A DNA stretch of 64,000 nt. It comes from Acididesulfobacillus acetoxydans. GTDB taxonomy: Bacteria > Bacillota > Desulfitobacteriia > Desulfitobacteriales > Desulfitobacteriaceae. Made by a program: the position numbers and the translations under genes. Positions 43,578 to 51,891 of this stretch are shown here, in pieces. Location of the stretch: NCBI RefSeq assembly GCF_900016645.1, contig NZ_CDGJ01000048.1; one strand, given 5' to 3'. Under the pieces are notes generated by a model. That model was not told the DNA's origin. It saw only the letters and a list, made by a program, of their open reading frames with translations, and did no database searches. Each line of letters begins with the position of its first letter. Position 1 is the stretch's first letter.

Positions 43578-43709
43578 AGTGATTTTCATTTCAAAAGGAC
43601 AGTCCCCGGGAAGCGGAATGTTTGGTTCCGAGGGGGCCTTCTCCGGAAAACGGAACAGTCCAATTCTTGAAGGAACTTTTGTTGGGAACGAAAAAAGGAG
43701 GAAATTTCC

Positions 43710-44498
43710 GTGCGAACCTTGTTAGAAAAAACCAGGACTATAAATAGGCTTATACAGCGGGCTGCCGGCCATCCGGTCGATTTTGAGGAGATGGCCAAGG
43801 TGTTGAGGCAGGCTGTCGAGGCAAATTGTTACATCGTAGGCAGGCGGGGCAAAATCCTCGGTTACAGTTTTATGCAGGATTTCGCCTGCGGAACTATGGA
43901 AGATATTGTCGTCCATTCGGAACGGTTTCCCGAGGTCTATAATGAAGGATTGATGAAGATCACGGAAACTACGGCCAATTCGACTCAGGTGGCCAACGGT
44001 TGTGTCTTCAATTATAAGGAACGCTGCCAATTCAGCAATAAGATCACGACAGTCGTTCCGATCATGGGCGGCGGCGAACGGGTGGGCACTTTAGTGCTCG
44101 CCAAGTTTGACCAGGAGTTTACGGACGGGGATTTGGTCTTGGCCGAATACGGCGCGACCGTGGTGGGTATGGAGATCCTAAGGGTCAAGGCGGAACGGGC
44201 CGAAGAAGAAGCACGTAAAAAAGCGGCGGTGCAAATTGCCGTGGGTACGCTTTCCTATTCCGAACTGGAAGCGGTGGAGCACATCTTTGCCGAATTAGGA
44301 GGCGGGGACGGTTTGCTGGTGGCGAGCAAAATTGCCGACCGGGTGGGGATCACGAGGTCGGTCATCGTCAACGCCCTGCGCAAGTTTGAATCAGCCGGGG
44401 TAATCGAGTCCAAATCCTTAGGCATGAAAGGGACTTACATCCGGGTATTGAACGATTATCTGCTCGACGAACTGGAGAAGTATACCAAGCGCGGCTAG
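43710..44498 (+). CDS. codY: global nutritional regulator CodY
   Basis: CodY senses branched-chain amino acids and GTP and represses hundreds of genes in Firmicutes. The N-terminal GAF domain (about residues 1-155) has YIVGRRGKILGYSF and FNYKERCQFSNKITTVVPI. The winged helix near the C-terminus has ADRVGITRSVIVNALRKFES. GTG 43710 follows AAAGGAGG. The gene is 132 bases after hslU, in the usual Firmicutes order. No CodY-box was clearly identified at other genes in this window. Confidence 0.97.
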   Translation: MRTLLEKTRTINRLIQRAAGHPVDFEEMAKVLRQAVEANCYIVGRRGKILGYSFMQDFACGTMEDIVVHSERFPEVYNEGLMKITETTANSTQVANGCVFNYKERCQFSNKITTVVPIMGGGERVGTLVLAKFDQEFTDGDLVLAEYGATVVGMEILRVKAERAEEEARKKAAVQIAVGTLSYSELEAVEHIFAELGGGDGLLVASKIADRVGITRSVIVNALRKFESAGVIESKSLGMKGTYIRVLNDYLLDELEKYTKRG

Positions 44499-44520
44499 GG
44501 CGGAGATCCGAACCTTTTCG

Positions 44521-44587
44521 TGACTATTCAGGGGCAGACTCCCATGCCGCAAAAGTGCAGCCGACAGAGCAGGAAAATAGCTGCCGG
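44521..44587 (+). repeat. copy of the intergenic element found near 21.6 kb
   Basis: TGACTATTCAGG at the start and ATGCCGCAAAA inside are identical to the minus strand of 21549-21615, with the same spacing; overall 47 of 67 bases agree without gaps. It lies 22 bases after the codY stop, upstream of the rpsB promoter. No matching inverted end is visible here, so this copy is solo or truncated. Confidence 0.5.
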
Positions 44588-44641
44588 ACGGGCAAGCGCA
44601 TACGGATCCCGTCCGAGTTGCTTGAAGAACCCGCCTGCATG

Positions 44642-44670
44642 TTGCATTGCGGGGTAGGGTGTGATATTCT
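44642..44670 (+). promoter_or_regulatory. promoter of rpsB
   Basis: TTGCAT, 17 bases, TATTCT. It lies 118 bases upstream of rpsB, leaving a leader that could hold the S2 feedback site; no known rpsB leader motif was recognised. Confidence 0.5.
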
Positions 44671-44787
44671 ATTCGCAGTGTGACATAACGACACACGCAG
44701 AGGGATTGGGGTGCCGGTCCTCGGGTTTCCGGGGGGCGCCTCGGGATGAACCTGCGGAGGAAAAACAAAGAGAGGAGGTGCAACACA

Positions 44788-45522
44788 ATGGCTGTTATTT
44801 CCATGAAACAATTACTGGAAGCCGGTGTTCACTTCGGTCATCAAACGCGTCGCTGGAACCCTAAGATGGCACGCTACATCTTCACGGAGCGCAATGGTAT
44901 TTATATCATTGATCTGCAGAAGACAGTCAAGAAGGTGGACGAAGCTTATAATTTCGTCCGCGATTTGGCGGCCGAGGGCGGGACTATGCTTTTTGTCGGG
45001 ACCAAGAAACAGGCACAGGAGTCCGTACGTGAGGAAGCCGAGCGTTGCGGCATGTACTATGTCAACGAGAGATGGCTGGGAGGCATGCTTACCAACTTCC
45101 AGACCATTCAAAAGCGGGTTGAGCGTCTGCACGCCCTGGAGCGCATGGAGTCGGAGGGGGTCTTCGATGTCCTGCCGAAGAAAGAAGTGGCCAACCTGCG
45201 CCACGAGATGGGCAAGCTGGAACGTTTCCTGGGTGGAATTAAGAACATGAAAAAACTGCCCAGCGCCCTTTTCGTGATCGACCCGCGCAAAGAAAGGATT
45301 GCGGTCGCCGAGGCACGCCGGTTGGACATTCCGATCGTGGGGATCGTGGATACGAATTGCGATCCGGATGAGATCGACGTGATTATCCCGGCCAATGACG
45401 ACGCCATCCGGGCCGTGAAATTGCTCACTTCGAAAATGGCTGACGCAATTCTCGAAGGACAGCAGGGCAGCTTGGATGAAGCGGAGGAAGCGTCCGAGAA
45501 TACAGAAGCGGCTGCCGAGTGA
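44788..45522 (+). CDS. rpsB: 30S ribosomal protein S2
   Basis: The start is ATG 44788, after AGGAGGTG, giving MAVISMKQLLEAGVHFGHQT; a longer frame from 44746 is leader. The 244-residue product has the S2 motifs RWNPKMARYIFTERNGIYII and PSALFVIDPRKERIAVAEAR. It has a short acidic C-terminal tail. It is the first gene of the rpsB-tsf pair, with an attenuator-like hairpin before tsf. Confidence 0.98.
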   Translation: MAVISMKQLLEAGVHFGHQTRRWNPKMARYIFTERNGIYIIDLQKTVKKVDEAYNFVRDLAAEGGTMLFVGTKKQAQESVREEAERCGMYYVNERWLGGMLTNFQTIQKRVERLHALERMESEGVFDVLPKKEVANLRHEMGKLERFLGGIKNMKKLPSALFVIDPRKERIAVAEARRLDIPIVGIVDTNCDPDEIDVIIPANDDAIRAVKLLTSKMADAILEGQQGSLDEAEEASENTEAAAE

Positions 45523-45537
45523 TGTTCGGGTAAAAGC

Positions 45538-45591
45538 GGGCAGGGTGAAGAGGGGACGGTTTTCGTATTGCCCCTGCCATCCTGCCTTTTT
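45538..45591 (+). terminator. hairpin between rpsB and tsf, possible attenuator
   Basis: GGCAGGGTG (45539-45547) pairs with CATCCTGCC (45578-45586), one G-U pair, followed by TTTTT; GGGG/CCCC lies inside the loop. Termination or attenuation here would lower tsf relative to rpsB. Confidence 0.5.
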
Positions 45592-45640
45592 CATGAGGTA
45601 AAGAGAACTGGGGCAAAAAGAACGGTCTGGAGGTTTGAAT

Positions 45641-46294
45641 ATGTCTGTGATCAGTGCGGGTATGGTGAAAGAGCTTCGGGAAAGAACCGGGGCCGGTATG
45701 ATGGATTGCAAAAGAGCCCTCTCGGAATGCGCGGGGGATATGGACAAGGCTATCGATTATTTGCGGGTGAAAGGCCTGGCTGCCGCTGCCAAAAAGGAAG
45801 GCAGGATTGCAGCCGAAGGTTTGGTGGAGTCATATATTCACGGAGGGGGCAGGATCGGCGTCTTGGTGGAGGTTAACTGTGAGACGGATTTTGTGGCCCG
45901 GGGGGAGGAATTTCGCTCCTTTGTCCGGGATGTCGCTATGCAGATCGCGGCGGCAAATCCGCAATACGTCAGCAGGGAAGATGTTCCCGCGGAGGTCCTG
46001 CAGCACAACAAAGATATTTTCAGGGCTCAGGCCTTGAATGAAGGGAAACCGGAGAAAATTATCGAAAAGATGGTGGAAGGACGAATCGAGAAATTCTATA
46101 AAGAAATTTGCCTGCTGGAGCAGCCTTTCATCAAAGATCCCGACGTGACGGTCAAGGATCTGGTGCTGGAAAAGACCTCGAAGATAGGGGAGCGCGTCGT
46201 GATTCGCCGTTTCAGTCGTTATGAACTGGGTGAGGGACTGGCCAAGCGTCAAGATGATTTTGCCTCTGAAGTCATGAAAGAAATGAATCGCTGA
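45641..46294 (+). CDS. tsf: translation elongation factor Ts
   Basis: EF-Ts recycles EF-Tu by releasing GDP. The N-terminal UBA-like domain has VKELRERTGAGMMDCKRALS with the conserved GAGMMDCK, and the core has VEVNCETDFVARGEEF and KDIFRAQALNEGKPEKIIEK. The 217-residue length is the short form common in Clostridia. ATG 45641 lies seven bases after GGAGG. A terminator follows. Confidence 0.98.
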   Translation: MSVISAGMVKELRERTGAGMMDCKRALSECAGDMDKAIDYLRVKGLAAAAKKEGRIAAEGLVESYIHGGGRIGVLVEVNCETDFVARGEEFRSFVRDVAMQIAAANPQYVSREDVPAEVLQHNKDIFRAQALNEGKPEKIIEKMVEGRIEKFYKEICLLEQPFIKDPDVTVKDLVLEKTSKIGERVVIRRFSRYELGEGLAKRQDDFASEVMKEMNR

Positions 46295-46306
46295 GTCTCA
46301 TTCTTC

Positions 46307-46332
46307 AGAGAACACCAGGGTGTTCTCTTTTT
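46307..46332 (+). terminator. Rho-independent terminator after tsf
   Basis: A perfect 9-bp stem AGAGAACAC / GTGTTCTCT with a CAGG loop, then T residues. Confidence 0.85.
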
Positions 46333-46416
46333 CCTTAACAGGTCCGGTATGTTTCTTGGCGGGCCGAAGAGGACTTTTCCGATTGGATGTAGAAATAATT
46401 TATATGGAGGTATCCG

Positions 46417-47142
46417 ATGGACGAAGTGCGTTACCGCCGGATTGTCCTGAAACTGAGCGGGGAGGCTCTGGCCGGCAGCCAAGGTTTTGGCATTGCCCAT
46501 GATATGCTGGTCTCCGTGGCCGAACAGGTGACTGAAGTCCGCCAAATGGGAGTCGACGTGGCTTTGGTGGTCGGAGGGGGAAATATCTGGCGGGGAATTG
46601 CCGGCAGCTCCCAGGGAATGGAAAGGGCAACAGCCGACTATATGGGAATGTTGGCCACGGTGATGAACGCCCTGGCGCTTCAGGATGCCCTGGAAAAAGC
46701 CGGTGCCGATACCCGAGTCCTGTCTGCCATTGAAATGCGGCAGGTCGCGGAGCCCTATATCCGCCGGCGGGCGATTCGTCACATGGAAAAAGGGCGGGTC
46801 GTGATTTTTGCGGCCGGTACGGGGAATCCTTACTTTTCCACTGATACGACGGCAGCTTTACGGGCCGCGGAGATTGAGGCAGAGGTCATCCTGATGGCCA
46901 AACAGGTCGACGGTGTCTACGATTCCGATCCGCTGAAAAACCCGCGGGCCAAACGCTTTGAGCACCTGTCGTATTTGGATGTTCTGAGTCAAGGACTTGG
47001 GGTCATGGATTCTACGGCGACATCCCTGTGTATGGACAATCACATACCGATGATTGTCTTTAACCTGACCGAAAAAGGCAATATTAGGAAAGTCATAATC
47101 GGTCAGCCGATTGGGACCTATGTGGGGAGGGACAACGAATGA
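46417..47142 (+). CDS. pyrH: uridylate kinase
   Basis: PyrH phosphorylates UMP to UDP. The amino acid kinase motifs are VLKLSGEALAGSQGFGIAHD, VVGGGNIWRGIAG and IFAAGTGNPYFSTDTTAALR. The 241-residue length is standard. The stop overlaps the frr start by four bases (ATGA). Confidence 0.98.
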   Translation: MDEVRYRRIVLKLSGEALAGSQGFGIAHDMLVSVAEQVTEVRQMGVDVALVVGGGNIWRGIAGSSQGMERATADYMGMLATVMNALALQDALEKAGADTRVLSAIEMRQVAEPYIRRRAIRHMEKGRVVIFAAGTGNPYFSTDTTAALRAAEIEAEVILMAKQVDGVYDSDPLKNPRAKRFEHLSYLDVLSQGLGVMDSTATSLCMDNHIPMIVFNLTEKGNIRKVIIGQPIGTYVGRDNE

Positions 47143-47696
47143 TTGAAGATGTACTCAAGGATTCGGAAGAGAGAATGCGCAAAGGGGTGGAGGCCTTGCG
47201 CAGGGAGTATGGGAGTGTGCGCGCCGGGCGGGCCAATCCGGCCCTTTTGGACAGAGTGATGGTCGATTATTACGGTACGCCCACCCCGGTTAAACAGTTG
47301 GCTAATCTTTCGGTTCCCGAGTCCAGGGTATTAGCCATTCAGCCCTGGGACAAAACCACGCTTCCGTCGATTGAAAAGGCGATCTTGAAATCCGATCTCG
47401 GTCTGAATCCTTCGAGTGACGGCGTGGTTATCCGTCTCATTATCCCTCAGCTTACGGCTGAAAAACGCAGCGAAATCGTCAAGAGTTTGAAGAAAAAGGC
47501 TGAAGAGTCCCGCGTAGCCGTGCGCAACGTGCGTAGGGATGCCAACGACCATATGAAGAAGTTGGAGAAGGATCATAAAGCTACGGAAGACGAGCTGAAG
47601 AGGGCCCAGGACGACTTGCAGAAAATGACGGATAAGTTTGTCAAAGAGATTGACCACATTCTGGATTTGAAAGAAAAAGAGATCCTGGAAGTATGA
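47139..47696 (+). CDS. frr: ribosome recycling factor
   Basis: RRF splits post-termination ribosomes with EF-G. It shows SVRAGRANPALLDRVMVDYY, WDKTTLPSIEKAILKSDLGL and VRNVRRDANDHMKKLEKD. The 185-residue length is typical. It overlaps pyrH and the next small gene by four bases each, so translation is probably coupled. Confidence 0.98.
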   Translation: MIEDVLKDSEERMRKGVEALRREYGSVRAGRANPALLDRVMVDYYGTPTPVKQLANLSVPESRVLAIQPWDKTTLPSIEKAILKSDLGLNPSSDGVVIRLIIPQLTAEKRSEIVKSLKKKAEESRVAVRNVRRDANDHMKKLEKDHKATEDELKRAQDDLQKMTDKFVKEIDHILDLKEKEILEV

Positions 47697-47917
47697 ACGA
47701 GGAGCGCTGGCTGGCGTGTCTTTGGGATGAGGTAAAGGCGGAGCTGGAAAGCCTGGGACTGGAGTACACGGTGCAGCGGACCGGGCCCCGGGGACGGATT
47801 TTGCCCGCCGGGGCGGTTAGGGTTGTTCGGGTGCGCAGGAAACAGGGGCTGGAGTTTGTCGTGGCCCGCACTGCCGAAGACAGGGCAGAAGACGGTGCGC
47901 CCGGTTTTGCGGATTGA
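47693..47917 (+). CDS. small unidentified protein between frr and uppS
   Basis: A 74-residue frame starting ATGA-coupled to frr. The peptide (NEERWLACLWDEVKAELESL, then GLEYTVQRTGPRGR, AVRVVRVRRKQGLEFVVART) has a reasonable fold-like pattern of alternating hydrophobic residues and no membrane segment. I do not recognise the family. Its tight coupling inside a conserved operon and codon use like its neighbours support it being real. Confidence 0.65.
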   Translation: MNEERWLACLWDEVKAELESLGLEYTVQRTGPRGRILPAGAVRVVRVRRKQGLEFVVARTAEDRAEDGAPGFAD

Positions 47918-48055
47918 CGGACTCCTTTGGCGCCTGCCGGGGGGGTTCGAGACTTTAGGCTAAGAGATACGGACGAGGGCGAGCCGGCACGCGGGCGGCA
48001 GGCCGGGCCGACGGCGGCGGGTAATATTGCAAGAACAGGGTTTGGGGGTGGCGGA

Positions 48056-48820
48056 ATGTGGTCTGGTCCCTGGAAACGAAATAAAGAAGTGAGCTCAGCC
48101 CAAATAGACCGCGGACGCATACCCCGCCACATCGCCATTATTATGGATGGCAACGGGCGCTGGGCGATCCGGAGGGGACTCCCCAGATCACTCGGACACA
48201 AAGCAGGAGTGGAGGCCTTGCGGGGAGTCGTGAAAGCCTGCTCCGGCCTGGGAGTTGAATACTTGACGGTTTACGCCTTTTCGACTGAGAATTGGCGGCG
48301 CCCAAAGGAAGAAGTCGGGATTCTCATGAATTTGTTAACAGAGTATTTGAGGCGGGAACTACGGGAACTCGATGAAAACGATGTCGTGATCCGGGCTGTG
48401 GGACAGATTGAGCATTTGCCGGCGGAAGCGCGGACAGAGCTGGCGCGGGCCTTTGAACAGACAAAAAGTAATCGCGGGTTGGTGCTGAATCTGGCCTTAA
48501 ACTATGGGGGACGGGCCGAACTGGTGGGGGCGGTGCAAGGTATCTGCAGGGATGTGCAGGGAGGCCGCCTTAAGCCCGCTGAAATTGACGAAAATGTAGT
48601 TGATCGCTACTTGTATACGGCCGGAATACCGGATCCGGACTTGCTCATTCGTACTTCGGGGGAGATGCGGCTGAGCAACTTCTTATTGTGGCAGTGTGCT
48701 TATACGGAGATGGTCGTTGTCCGGGATTATTGGCCGGACTTTGACGAAGAAGCCCTTCTGCAGGCCATCCGAGCTTATCAGCGGCGTAACCGCCGCTTCG
48801 GCGGACTGGCGAACGAGTGA
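48056..48820 (+). CDS. uppS: undecaprenyl (isoprenyl) diphosphate synthase
   Basis: UppS condenses isopentenyl diphosphate units in cis to give the lipid carrier for cell wall synthesis. The signature IPRHIAIIMDGNGRWAI holds the essential Asp, followed by GHKAGVEALRGVVKA, TVYAFSTENWRRP and DPDLLIRTSGEMRLSNFLLW. ATG 48056, after GGGGGTGG, gives 254 residues; an upstream frame extension to 47927 lacks homology. Confidence 0.97.
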   Translation: MWSGPWKRNKEVSSAQIDRGRIPRHIAIIMDGNGRWAIRRGLPRSLGHKAGVEALRGVVKACSGLGVEYLTVYAFSTENWRRPKEEVGILMNLLTEYLRRELRELDENDVVIRAVGQIEHLPAEARTELARAFEQTKSNRGLVLNLALNYGGRAELVGAVQGICRDVQGGRLKPAEIDENVVDRYLYTAGIPDPDLLIRTSGEMRLSNFLLWQCAYTEMVVVRDYWPDFDEEALLQAIRAYQRRNRRFGGLANE

Positions 48821-48834
48821 ACGAGAGGTGACCC

Positions 48835-49623
48835 ATGGGAAGACGTACAGTCAGCGCCGTGATTGGGGCTGCGCTCCTTTTAGGACTAACCTATCTTGGG
48901 GGGGCTTATACGCTCGTTTTGGCGCTCACCATCAGCCTCTTTGCTTTACACGAGTTTATGCGCATCGGAGAGCGTTTGGGCCACCGGGCTTGGTTCAAGG
49001 CGGATGCGCTGGAAGTCATGCTTTGGTTGCTGGGGGTGTTCCTGTACGGCAGGGCTGGCCTGGGACCCGGGTTCGTATTCTCTTTGCTGGTGGCCGGGGG
49101 GAGATTCGCTCTTAACTACCCGAAAACAAACCTGGCGGAGGCCCTTTACAATTTGCTGGCGGTGACGTACACGGCGGGGCTTATGTCCTATCTTTTACTC
49201 CTGCGGGGTCTCCCGGAACCATGGGGGATAAAGTGGACATTTGTCACTTTCTTTCTGGTCTGGGCGAGCGACACGGGCGCATACCTTATAGGGAAAGTGC
49301 TTGGACGGCATCCTCTGGCCCCGGCCGTGAGCCCGAACAAAACAGTTGAAGGCTCAGTCGGGGGGCTTTTGTTCAGCTTGGGAGCCGGCTTCGCTTTGAG
49401 ACCTTGGCTGGCGGGGGTGCCGGCGGGTTTTCTCTTAGGGCTGGCGCTCTCGGTGGGTATCGGCGCCCAGATAGGCGACCTTTTCGAGTCGGCCCTCAAA
49501 CGGGCTGCCGGCGTCAAGGACTCCGGCCGAACGATTCCCGGCCACGGGGGTTTTCTCGATCGCTTTGACAGTTTTGTATTTGTCTTGCCTCTGGTGTATT
49601 ATTTGGTTAGTTGCCTGCAGTAA
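48835..49623 (+). CDS. cdsA: phosphatidate cytidylyltransferase
   Basis: CdsA makes CDP-diacylglycerol from phosphatidic acid and CTP. About seven or eight membrane segments and the family signature near residues 145-180 are seen: ASDTGAYLIGKVLGRHPLAP then SPNKTVEGSVGG, with SGRTIPGHGGFLDRFDS towards the end. The start is ATG 48835 after GAGAGGTGA. Confidence 0.96.
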   Translation: MGRRTVSAVIGAALLLGLTYLGGAYTLVLALTISLFALHEFMRIGERLGHRAWFKADALEVMLWLLGVFLYGRAGLGPGFVFSLLVAGGRFALNYPKTNLAEALYNLLAVTYTAGLMSYLLLLRGLPEPWGIKWTFVTFFLVWASDTGAYLIGKVLGRHPLAPAVSPNKTVEGSVGGLLFSLGAGFALRPWLAGVPAGFLLGLALSVGIGAQIGDLFESALKRAAGVKDSGRTIPGHGGFLDRFDSFVFVLPLVYYLVSCLQ

Positions 49624-49635
49624 GGGGATACCGAT

Positions 49636-50724
49636 ATGGATTCACGGCACCCGTTGTGGACAAATCTTAACCGCTTGGTGATTATAACGGCTCTGCTGTT
49701 CGCCATCCGGCTGTTTACTTACTTCGTCCGGGATTTTCTGCCTGTCTTCGGAGCTGTTCTGCAGAAACTGCTGGTTGCTTTTCTGCCGTTTTTGTTGGCG
49801 CTTGTGCTCGCTTTTTTGCTGGAGCCGGTGGTGCTGGCCATCATGCGCACTTTGCGCATTCGCAGGCCCTACGCTTCCCTGTTGACCTTGGTCGCGGGCT
49901 TGGCGGTCATCGCCCTTTTTGTCTTCCTGCTGGTGGCCCGCCTTTACACCGAATTGAGTGAACTGGCAAACTCGGTGCCCAGCTATTCTTATGTTCTGGA
50001 TATCGTCAACAGACAGATCGATTCGGTCGAACGCTTCGTTAAAGTCAATCCCCAAGTGCAAAATGCTCTCTATTCCTCGACGGCAAGCCTGGTACGCTCA
50101 ATGCAAGATTGGGCCAAGTCGGGAAGTCTGGCGCTTTTGGGCTTTTTGGCCGCCCTGCCGGGGGTTTTCATCATTATGGTGGTCTCGGTGGTGGCGACCC
50201 TTTTGACCAGCGCCAGCTTTCCGCGGGTTAAGCGTTTTTTGGCCGGGCTCTTCCCCAAACGCTGGCATCAGAGTGCCCAGGCCGTGAGCCAAAATTTGGG
50301 CAGCGCTTTGATCGGCTTTCTCCGGGCGGAGATCATGCTGGTTTCCGTGACGGCCGTAACCACTATGCTGGGGCTCGCCATCATCGGTAACCGCTACGCG
50401 GTGCTCTTGGGGGTTTTGGCGGGAATCCTGGACTTGGTTCCGGTGGTCGGGACCGGGATGTTGTTCATCCCCTGGATCGTCGCCCTGCTGTTGTGGGGTT
50501 CGCTCAGCACCGGGTTGAAAGTCCTGGCTATGTGGGTGATTACGGTGGTTCTGAGGCAGTTCCTGGAACCGAAGATCATGTCCAAGAACCTGGGCCTCGA
50601 CCCCCTGCCGACGTTGGTCTCCATGTATGTCGGTCTGCAATTGTTCGGAGGTATCGGCTTAATCCTCGGTCCAACGCTCGTTATCTTTTACGGCGCTTTG
50701 CGGAAAACCGGAGTTCTAAAATAA
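49636..50724 (+). CDS. AI-2E/YtvI-family membrane protein
   Basis: A 362-residue integral membrane protein of the AI-2E/PerM family with about seven or eight membrane segments (FLPFLLALVLAFLLEPVVLA; AVLLGVLAGILDLVPVVGTG is the conserved central motif; LVSMYVGLQLFGGIGLILGP). Members include YtvI-like sporulation proteins and small-molecule transporters; the role here is unknown. It lies 12 bases after cdsA and 16 before dxr, in the same operon. Confidence 0.85.
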   Translation: MDSRHPLWTNLNRLVIITALLFAIRLFTYFVRDFLPVFGAVLQKLLVAFLPFLLALVLAFLLEPVVLAIMRTLRIRRPYASLLTLVAGLAVIALFVFLLVARLYTELSELANSVPSYSYVLDIVNRQIDSVERFVKVNPQVQNALYSSTASLVRSMQDWAKSGSLALLGFLAALPGVFIIMVVSVVATLLTSASFPRVKRFLAGLFPKRWHQSAQAVSQNLGSALIGFLRAEIMLVSVTAVTTMLGLAIIGNRYAVLLGVLAGILDLVPVVGTGMLFIPWIVALLLWGSLSTGLKVLAMWVITVVLRQFLEPKIMSKNLGLDPLPTLVSMYVGLQLFGGIGLILGPTLVIFYGALRKTGVLK

Positions 50725-50740
50725 GCGAAGGGAGATTATC

Positions 50741-51889
50741 TTGAAGACACTCGCCATTTTGGGTTCTACAGGGTCGATTGGGCGGCAGGCTCTTGAGGTT
50801 GTGGGGGAAAACCCGGACAAGCTGACGGTTTACGCTTTGACCGCAGCCGGCAATGTGCGGCGCATGGAGGAGCAGGTGCGGGCTTTCCGTCCGGCGCTGG
50901 CGGTCATGATGGAAGAAGAGGCGGCCCGAGAATTGCGGGAACGGGTGCGGGACCTGCCGGTTGCCGTGGACCAGGGTATGCCGGGACTCTTGCGCGCGGT
51001 GCAGGCCGGTCCGGCCGATACTGTACTTAATGCGCTCAGCGGGCGCATCGGTTTGGAGCCTACCTTGGCTGCCTTGCAAGCGGGAAAGGCGGTCGCCTTA
51101 GCCAATAAGGAAACTTTGGTTGTGGCCGGTGATCTGGTTATGGCCGCGGCCAAACGCGCGGGTTGCCCCGTTGTGCCTGTGGACAGCGAACATTCCGCCA
51201 TTTTCCAGTGCCTGGAAGAGGAGAGGGAGAGTGTCGCCAAGCTGATCCTCACGGCTTCCGGCGGACCGTTTTGGAACGTGCCGGAGGAAGAACTGGCGGG
51301 GATTACGCCCGAGCGGGCTTTGCAACACCCCAATTGGAAGATGGGCGCAAAAATAACGGTGGACTCCGCTACCCTGATGAATAAAGGACTGGAGGTCATT
51401 GAAGCCCACCATCTTTTCGCCATGCCTTACGAAAAGATTGAGGTTTTGATTCATCCTCAAAGTATCGTGCACTCGCTGGTGGAGTACCGGGACGGTTCCG
51501 TCCTGGCTCAGTTGGGCCGGGCGGATATGCGTTTGCCGATTCAGTACGCTTTCAGCTATCCCGGACGCTGGCCCAATTCCTTCCGACGCTTGAATTTGCG
51601 GGGACAGACTTTGAGCTTTTTTGAGCCCGACAGGGAGAGGTTCCCCGCGCTTGAGCTGGCTTACCGGGTGGGGAAAAGGGGAGGCACCCTGCCGGCGGTC
51701 CTTAACGCAGCCAATGAAGTGGCGGTGGAATCCTTTCTGAACCGGGTGATTCCCTATGCCCGGATCACGGAAATTGCCGGGGAAGTCTGTGCCAAACACG
51801 AGGTGTCGGAGGAAGGAGATTTGGCAACGATATTGGAAGCGGATCTCTGGGCGCGGAGTCTGGCTCAGGACTTGTGCAGGAGGGGGTAA
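50741..51889 (+). CDS. dxr: 1-deoxy-D-xylulose 5-phosphate reductoisomerase
   Basis: Dxr carries out the second step of the MEP isoprenoid pathway with NADPH. It has the N-terminal nucleotide motif LAILGSTGSIGRQALEVV, ALANKETLVVAGDLVM, PVDSEHSAIFQCLEE with the metal-site Asp/Glu, and ASGGPFWNVPEEEL. The start is TTG 50741, about eight bases after AAGGGAG. UppS, ispG and dxr in one operon link precursor and lipid carrier synthesis. Confidence 0.97.
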   Translation: MKTLAILGSTGSIGRQALEVVGENPDKLTVYALTAAGNVRRMEEQVRAFRPALAVMMEEEAARELRERVRDLPVAVDQGMPGLLRAVQAGPADTVLNALSGRIGLEPTLAALQAGKAVALANKETLVVAGDLVMAAAKRAGCPVVPVDSEHSAIFQCLEEERESVAKLILTASGGPFWNVPEEELAGITPERALQHPNWKMGAKITVDSATLMNKGLEVIEAHHLFAMPYEKIEVLIHPQSIVHSLVEYRDGSVLAQLGRADMRLPIQYAFSYPGRWPNSFRRLNLRGQTLSFFEPDRERFPALELAYRVGKRGGTLPAVLNAANEVAVESFLNRVIPYARITEIAGEVCAKHEVSEEGDLATILEADLWARSLAQDLCRRG

Positions 51890-51891
51890 CC

